From positions 1 through 11,296 of the forward strand of contig JAIPBB010000171.1 in NCBI GenBank assembly GCA_021739805.1: a stretch of DNA of 11,296 nucleotides, written 5' to 3'. The notes beneath the pieces were generated by a model. It was given only the letters and a program-made list of their open reading frames with translations, did no database searches and was not told where the DNA came from. The first letter of the stretch is position 1; each line of letters begins with the position of its first letter. Source of the stretch: Saprospiraceae bacterium. Its GTDB lineage: Bacteria; Bacteroidota; Bacteroidia; Bacteroidales; JAIPBB01. Positions 7,036-11,296 of the stretch are shown here, one piece after another. A program made the position numbers and the translations under genes.

Positions 7036-7514
7036 ATGAAAATTTTAAGGCATTTAAAATGTGGATATATGATTATAATCTCATGTGTAATTTTATATGC
7101 GTTATGATTTTTAGAGATTCTTTTTTTAATGTACCTGATGGAATGAATGTGTTTTTTATTTCTTTAGCTACAATTATTAGCATACCATCATTAATTCTTC
7201 ACATTAACTATTTTGAAAACGATTTTAGAAAAAAAGTGAATTTTGATTTAAAAAACAGAGAATTAACTATAGATCAAAAACATAGAACTACTATTTTATT
7301 TAATGAAATTACTAAAATTGATCAGTATGTTTCATTTTTTGGAAGGTACTGGAATATTGCAGTTTTTATGGGTAATGAATACAATTACTATAAAATATAC
7401 ACTAAGAATAAAGGAATATTTATAATTACTTGTTTAACAATTATGTCTCAGTCAAAAATCCCATTATGTGTAACTGAAAAAATTGACATATATCCGTTAA
7501 TAAAAAACAAATAA
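7036..7514 (+). CDS. Small membrane protein with PH-like tail, possibly frameshifted
   Basis: Unrecognised. The long open frame runs from ATG 7059 to 7514 (151 residues), with one clear membrane segment at residues 31-49 and a C-terminal strand-rich half. That half contains NRELTI, ILFNEITKID and YYKIYTKNKGIFIITCLTI, a pattern resembling bacterial PH-like domains. A second frame starts at ATG 7036, encodes MKILRHLKCGYMIIISCVIL and ends at TGA 7105-7107, where the 7059 frame reads Val-Met-Ile-Phe. Joining the two by a one-base shift near 7100-7107 would give a first hydrophobic helix and a two-helix protein like the next gene. It may thus be a recent pseudogene, a sequencing error, or simply start at 7059. 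It is very AT-rich and sits between the two menD-tail copies. Its function is unknown. Confidence 0.5.
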
Positions 7515-7581
7515 CACCCTACAGCAAAAAATAAAGATTATAAAACACTTTTATTAAGAAACAAATGAATAAAAAAAGAAA

Positions 7582-7649
7582 CTTGAAAATGCAAAGGTTT
7601 TGAATGATTATTTTCGGAGTTTAATGATAAAATGATTAAATCAATAATG
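7582..7649 (+). pseudogene. Diverged copy of the menD 3' end (direct repeat, copy B)
   Basis: Reads LENAKVLNDYFRSLMIK and then TGA, against LENAKVLKDYFRSLMMK and TGA in menD. Eight of 54 coding bases differ: six silent, one Lys to Asn and one Met to Ile, with every change at a third codon position or a silent first position. A TAA at 7570-7572 lies just upstream in frame and there is no start, so it is not expressed as a protein. Identity continues for 14 bases past the stop with one mismatch. The pattern suggests descent from a menD that was once under selection. Confidence 0.88.
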
Positions 7650-7694
7650 TATATATAAAGAAGTTAGGCTCAGTAGGACAATCTCAACTAAAGC

Positions 7695-8225
7695 ATGGAA
7701 ATACATTTTAATATAATTTCAAAACTTAGATACAGTAAAACTAAGATAACTTTAATTACTATTGTATATGGTTTACTAACTTTCATTTTACCCATATTAT
7801 TCGTCATCTTTACTCCATTTAATGTTACAACTACTGGTATCATCTCAATTTCATTATTAATTATTTTGTTTATTTTGTCAAGACCAATTGAAAATTCATG
7901 GTTATATCGGACTAGCATTATAGACAAGGCTGTTATTACTAAAGAATTTATAAAATTGAAAGAAGAAGAAATATACTGGGATAGTCTAAGAGATATAGAA
8001 ATAAAAAAGTATATAAAATACGGGTTAGGCAACAATATTTCAACATGGAAATTTAGTTACTTTGTTAGGTTTATCTGTCTTAATGAAGAAATTAAAACTC
8101 TTTATATTAGTAAGTTTTCAATTGATGATAAAAAACATAATTTCATTAATGTAATTTTAGGACTAAATAAAATAAATAAAAGAATAAGAGCAAAATGCAA
8201 ACAACAAGAAACTGGAAACAAATAA
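7695..8225 (+). CDS. Small two-helix membrane protein with PH-like tail
   Basis: Unrecognised 176-residue protein. Two hydrophobic segments at about 18-41 and 46-62 form an N-terminal hairpin. A polar, strand-rich part follows, with [17 protein letters not shown] (90-106) and a late [16 protein letters not shown] helix (149-164), suggesting a cytoplasmic PH-like domain. The layout matches the previous small gene, though residue identity is low by eye. It starts 45 bases after the menD-tail copy. Its last 31 bases overlap the start of menB in another frame, so its final residues, about [10 protein letters not shown], may be a read-through extension. No alpha/beta-hydrolase GxSxG motif is present, so it is not MenH. 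A superinfection or toxin-immunity role would be speculation. Confidence 0.65.
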   Translation: MEIHFNIISKLRYSKTKITLITIVYGLLTFILPILFVIFTPFNVTTTGIISISLLIILFILSRPIENSWLYRTSIIDKAVITKEFIKLKEEEIYWDSLRDIEIKKYIKYGLGNNISTWKFSYFVRFICLNEEIKTLYISKFSIDDKKHNFINVILGLNKINKRIRAKCKQQETGNK

Positions 8226-9019
8226 AAGAATTCAAAGAGATAAAATTTGATTTCTTTGAAGGTATTGCAAAAATCACAATAAATCGCCCAAGATATTATA
8301 ATGCTTTCACACCGACTACTGTGGCGGAAATGATTGAAGCAATGAGGATTTGTCGCGAAGACAATAAAATTAATGTTGTAGTTTTCACCGGTGAAGGCGA
8401 CAAAGCATTTTGCTCCGGTGGCGACCAGAATGTGAAAGGAAAAGGTGGTTATATTGATGAAGATGGCATTCCAAGATTAAATGTTTTGGATTTGCAAAAG
8501 CTAATTCGGAATCTTCCAAAACCTGTTATTGCAATGGTAAATGGTTATGCTATTGGTGGTGGCCACGTTTTGCATATTATGTGTGATTTAACTATTGCAT
8601 CTGAAAATGCAATTTTTGGACAAACAGGACCTAAGGTTGGTAGTTTCGATGGTGGTTTTGGTTCATCATATCTTGCACGTCATGTTGGTCAGAAAAAGGC
8701 TCGGGAAATTTGGTTTCTTTGTCGGCAATATTCTGCAAAAGAAGCTTGTGATATGGGAATGGTAAATAAAGTTGTTCCTTTTGAAGAGCTGGAAGATGAA
8801 GTTGTGGATTGGTGCAAAACAATTATGATGAGAAGTCCACTGGCAATTCGTATGATAAAAGCAGGATTAAATGCTGAACTTGATGGACAGTCAGGAATCC
8901 AGGAGCTTTCAGGAAATGCGACTTTACTTTATTATTTAACTGAAGAAGCCCAGGAAGGCAAAAAAGCATTCCTTGAAAAACGTGAGCCTGATTTTCAAAA
9001 GTTTCCTAAGTTTCCGTAA
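8195..9019 (+). CDS. menB: 1,4-dihydroxy-2-naphthoyl-CoA synthase
   Basis: A 274-residue crotonase-fold enzyme that cyclises o-succinylbenzoyl-CoA to DHNA-CoA. Nearly every MenB landmark is present: SGGDQNVKG (74-82), the oxyanion and CoA-binding stretch AIGGGHVLH (119-127), [15 protein letters not shown] (142-156) containing the Gly and Asp of the bicarbonate-dependent active site, and a C-terminal [10 protein letters not shown] ending in PKFP. The start at 8195 gives [13 protein letters not shown], matching Bacteroidales MenB N termini as I recall them. The first 31 bases overlap the end of the preceding small gene, which suggests that gene was placed against an existing menB. The next gene, menA, is separated by a tandem repeat array. 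Confidence 0.95.
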   Translation: MQTTRNWKQIKEFKEIKFDFFEGIAKITINRPRYYNAFTPTTVAEMIEAMRICREDNKINVVVFTGEGDKAFCSGGDQNVKGKGGYIDEDGIPRLNVLDLQKLIRNLPKPVIAMVNGYAIGGGHVLHIMCDLTIASENAIFGQTGPKVGSFDGGFGSSYLARHVGQKKAREIWFLCRQYSAKEACDMGMVNKVVPFEELEDEVVDWCKTIMMRSPLAIRMIKAGLNAELDGQSGIQELSGNATLLYYLTEEAQEGKKAFLEKREPDFQKFPKFP

Positions 9020-9027
9020 AAAATATT

Positions 9028-9177
9028 GCCACGAATGCACGAATTACAATAATAGCCACGAATACACAAATTAAAATAATAGCCACGAATGCACGAATGA
9101 AAACAATAGCCATGAAACTTGTCCGTATGGATGCACGAATTAAGAATATAGCCATGAATACACAAATTAAAATAAAA
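9028..9177. repeat. 27-base tandem array between menB and menA (5 units)
   Basis: Units begin GCCACGAAT or GCCATGAAT at 9028, 9055, 9082, 9109 and 9151. The first four starts are exactly 27 bases apart; unit four carries 15 extra bases (about 9117-9131), giving 42. The inner part reads GCACGAATTA or ACACAAATTA. The array fills the gap and ends two bases before the menA start. It has no unique spacers, so it is not a CRISPR array. Confidence 0.85.
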
Positions 9178-9179
9178 CA

Positions 9180-10094
9180 TTGAGCAAAACAAAAATCTGG
9201 TTAGAAGCATTTCGCTTAAGAACTCTCCCACTTGCATTTTCATGCATTATAGTCGGAAATGCTCTTGCTTTTGTTGAAGGTGAATTTTCATATTTGGTTT
9301 TTGCTTTGACTCTGTTAACAGCGTTATTTCTTCAGGTTTTATCAAATCTTGCTAACGACTATGGCGACAGCCAAAAAGGAACTGATAACCTAAACCGAGT
9401 TGGTCCGGAACGAACAGTTCAAAAGGGAGATATTTCACCTAAAGCAATGAAAATTGCAATTATTATTTTTGTGCTTCTTTCATTAGCTTCGGGTATTTCA
9501 TTAATTCTTATTGGCTTAAGCAATATCAGTTTAAATATTAAGCTCATATTTCTGATTGTTGGTATTGCAGCAATTGCAGCGGCAATAAAATATACAGTTG
9601 GCAAAAAAGCTTTTGGCTATCATGGATTTGGCGATTTGTTTGTTTTTATTTTCTTCGGTTTGGTTGGTGTGATTGGCAGCTATTATCTTCACACACATAG
9701 ATTTGATTTTTTAATCTTATTGCCTGCCGCTTCCATTGGATTTCTAAGCACAGGGGTTTTAAACCTAAACAATATCAGAGATATAGAAAACGATAAGATT
9801 TCAGGAAAAAACACAATACCTGTTAAGATTGGATTAAAGGCTGCAAAATTCTATCACGCTTCTTTATTGACTTTAGCAATTGCTTGTTCAATAATCTACG
9901 TCATATTAAAATTCGAATCTTATAATCAATATGCCTTTGTGGTTGTTTTGCCAACTATCATTGGAAATATAATTTCAGTTTTTAAGATTAAAGAATGCAA
10001 AGATTACGATAAACTTTTAAAGCCTTTGGCAATTACTACTTTTATTTTTGCGGTGGTTTTTAGTGCTGGCTTGATTATAAGTTATTTTGCATAA
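9180..10094 (+). CDS. menA: 1,4-dihydroxy-2-naphthoate polyprenyltransferase
   Basis: A 304-residue integral membrane enzyme of the UbiA family, with about eight or nine hydrophobic helices. It attaches a polyprenyl chain to DHNA to form demethylmenaquinone. Both Asp-rich diphosphate-binding motifs are present: NDYGDSQKGTDNLNRVGPER (59-78) and NNIRDIENDKISGKNT (197-212). The start is TTG at 9180. An in-frame TAA lies at 9168-9170, there is no ATG between it and the conserved N terminus (WLEAFRLRTLPLAF), and the first internal Met falls beyond motif one. This rare start codon directly follows a tandem array, so the original upstream region may have been replaced. menC begins 7 or 13 bases after the stop. 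Confidence 0.93.
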   Translation: MSKTKIWLEAFRLRTLPLAFSCIIVGNALAFVEGEFSYLVFALTLLTALFLQVLSNLANDYGDSQKGTDNLNRVGPERTVQKGDISPKAMKIAIIIFVLLSLASGISLILIGLSNISLNIKLIFLIVGIAAIAAAIKYTVGKKAFGYHGFGDLFVFIFFGLVGVIGSYYLHTHRFDFLILLPAASIGFLSTGVLNLNNIRDIENDKISGKNTIPVKIGLKAAKFYHASLLTLAIACSIIYVILKFESYNQYAFVVVLPTIIGNIISVFKIKECKDYDKLLKPLAITTFIFAVVFSAGLIISYFA

Positions 10095-10107
10095 AACCAG
10101 AATGATA

Positions 10108-11160
10108 ATGCTTAAAGCCCAATTCATAAAATATAATTTAAAATTCAAAATTCCATCAGGGACTTCTCGAGGAGTTTTAACTGATAAGGAATCATGGTTT
10201 TTGAGAATTACTGATACTGAAAATGACAAAAGCGGTTTAGGTGAATGCAGCATTATTCGTGGCTTAAGTTTCGATGATTGTGTTGATTATGAAGAAAAAT
10301 TAAAATGGCTTTGCGAAAACATTAATTCAGATTTAAGCTATTTATATAAAGAATTACAGAAGTTTCCATCTATAAGTTTTGGGTTGAATTCAGCTTTACT
10401 CGACTTGGAAAACAATGGCAATGGAATTCTTTTTCCTTCGGATTTCACCGAATCAAAATCTTCAATTTTAATAAACGGTTTAATTTGGATGGGCAGTTTT
10501 GATTTTATGAAATCACAAATTGAAGAAAAAGTCAGAAAAGGATTTAGTTGCATAAAAATCAAAATTGGCTCAATAGATTTTAATGAAGAATTAAGGATTT
10601 TAAAGTTTATCAGAACTGAATACGAAAATGAAAATATTGAATTAAGAGTTGATGCAAATGGAGCATTTTCCTATCCTGAAGTTTTTGAAAAGTTGAAAAG
10701 ATTAAGTGAGTTTAATATTCATTCGATTGAGCAACCAATAAAAAACCGTCAATGGGAAAATATGGCTGATGTTTGTGCAAAATCACCAATTCCTGTCGCT
10801 TTGGATGAAGAACTAATTGGAATATTTAATAAAGCAGAAAAGCAAAAACTATTAGAAACAGTAAAACCAAATTATTTAATTTTCAAACCATCAATGCTTG
10901 GCAATTTTGATGTTTGTAATGAATGGATAGTTTTAGCAGAAAAGAATAATATAGGATGGTGGATTACCTCAGCTCTTGAATCAAATGTTGGATTAAACGC
11001 AATTGCTCAATGGACATTCACTCTTAAAAATCAAATACATCAGGGTTTGGGAACTGGGCATTTATATACTAATAATTTTTCTTCTCCGCTTAATTTAGAT
11101 GGGGAGAGATTGTTTTATGATAGGGATGTTGATTGGGATTTGGCGGCTTCAAAGATATAA
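10108..11160 (+). CDS. menC: o-Succinylbenzoate synthase
   Basis: A 350-residue enolase-superfamily enzyme that dehydrates SHCHC to o-succinylbenzoate. With the start at 10108 the N terminus MLKAQFIKYNLKFKIPSGTSRG resembles Bacteroidales MenC. ATG 10102 (two residues longer) is equally possible, and the in-frame TTG at 10087 inside menA is unlikely. Catalytic residues are all visible: the KxK pair Lys150 and Lys152 (CIKIKIG); metal ligands Asp182 (RVDANGAF), Glu208 (SIEQPI) and Asp233 (ALDEEL); and the second base Lys260 (IFKPSMLG). The ISSALES-like loop is WITSALESNVG. A dipeptide epimerase or N-acylamino-acid racemase is possible within the superfamily, but the operon context argues for MenC. 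A heptad array begins at its stop codon. Confidence 0.92.
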   Translation: MLKAQFIKYNLKFKIPSGTSRGVLTDKESWFLRITDTENDKSGLGECSIIRGLSFDDCVDYEEKLKWLCENINSDLSYLYKELQKFPSISFGLNSALLDLENNGNGILFPSDFTESKSSILINGLIWMGSFDFMKSQIEEKVRKGFSCIKIKIGSIDFNEELRILKFIRTEYENENIELRVDANGAFSYPEVFEKLKRLSEFNIHSIEQPIKNRQWENMADVCAKSPIPVALDEELIGIFNKAEKQKLLETVKPNYLIFKPSMLGNFDVCNEWIVLAEKNNIGWWITSALESNVGLNAIAQWTFTLKNQIHQGLGTGHLYTNNFSSPLNLDGERLFYDRDVDWDLAASKI

Positions 11161-11186
11161 GTCGGAAGACCGAAGTCGGAAGACGG
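11159..11186. repeat. Heptanucleotide array AAGTCGG-type
   Basis: Starts in the menC stop codon: AAGTCGG, AAGACCG, AAGTCGG, AAGACGG in exact 7-base phase, before decaying into AAGAAAT. Same unit family as 4-59 and 1893-1983. Confidence 0.8.
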
Positions 11187-11240
11187 AAGAAATGAGACAT
11201 TTGTACTATTTAGAAAGATATTAATAATTAGAATCCACAA

Positions 11241-11260
11241 TAAAATAAAATAAAATAAAA
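11241..11260. repeat. TAAAA pentanucleotide repeat
   Basis: Four exact TAAAA units in the AT-rich tail after menC. No gene or regulatory role can be assigned. Confidence 0.7.
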
Positions 11261-11275
11261 TTAATCAAGCGATAC

Positions 11276-11296
11276 CACTTCGGACTCCCGACTTCG
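11276..11296. repeat. Inverted heptads at the right edge
   Basis: CACTTCG, GACTCCC, GACTTCG: three 7-base units reading, on the - strand, as the CGAAGTC type seen at 4-59 and 11159-11186. It probably continues beyond the window. Confidence 0.7.

Noticed and set aside
7688..8035. 115-residue antisense ORF opposite the second small membrane gene
   Set aside because: Its hydrophobic segments are the reverse reading of the AT-rich + strand membrane helices, and the + strand frame is longer and better placed in the operon.
9028..9177. CRISPR array
   Set aside because: The units are contiguous 27-base tandem copies with no unique spacers, and no cas genes are present.
8995..9243. 82-residue - strand ORF with repeated CIRGYY motifs
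   Set aside because: The period of 27 bases is a multiple of three, so the tandem array stays open on the opposite strand. It also runs into the menB and menA coding regions in antisense.
10087..10107. TTG start for menC inside menA
   Set aside because: Two ATG codons (10102, 10108) follow at once, and the 10108 start matches MenC N termini; the extra residues look non-conserved.

Overview
The window is AT-rich chromosomal DNA, most likely from a member of the Bacteroidota. Three things point there: the protein sequences (MenB, MenC and MenI read like Bacteroidales-type homologues), the menaquinone gene set, and gaps filled with the degenerate short repeats common in that phylum. No tRNA, rRNA, CRISPR array, transposase or integrase was seen. 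All genes read on the + strand.

Layout. 1-238 is repeat-rich and non-coding. 239-1837 holds an HMG-CoA lyase and a DUF6125-type protein in a tight pair. 1838-2240 is a 400-base gap made of 7-base-period arrays, a palindrome and a long hairpin. 2241-3317 is a butyrate-kinase-like gene with changed active-site loops. 3318-3497 is an imperfect inverted repeat. 3498-5049 is menI (hotdog DHNA-CoA thioesterase) followed after one base by menF (isochorismate synthase). 5050-5294 is a second inverted repeat. 5295-6980 is menD. 6981-8225 carries two small AT-rich genes for predicted membrane proteins, separated by a diverged second copy of the menD 3' end. 8195-9019 is menB, 9020-9179 a 27-base tandem array, 9180-10094 menA and 10108-11160 menC. 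Repeats fill the rest.

Function. MenF makes isochorismate from chorismate, MenD makes SEPHCHC, MenC makes o-succinylbenzoate, MenB closes the naphthoate ring to DHNA-CoA, MenI releases DHNA, and MenA prenylates it in the membrane. MenH and MenE are not in the window. The position between menD and menB, where menH sits in Escherichia coli, holds the two unknown membrane-protein genes. The final methylase (MenG/UbiE) is also absent.

The best lead is at 6927-7649. A 68-base stretch covering the last 17 menD codons and the stop codon is repeated 655 bases downstream at 59/68 identity. Seven of the eight coding-frame differences fall at third codon positions or are silent (six silent, two conservative). 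The second copy therefore looks like the end of a different, once-functional menD allele, as if a small gene had been inserted together with a replacement menD tail. The second lead is a butyrate-kinase homologue altered in all three phosphate- or nucleotide-contact loops. The third is that most of the gap repeats share an exact 7-base period, with one unit interrupted by a 22-base palindromic insert.
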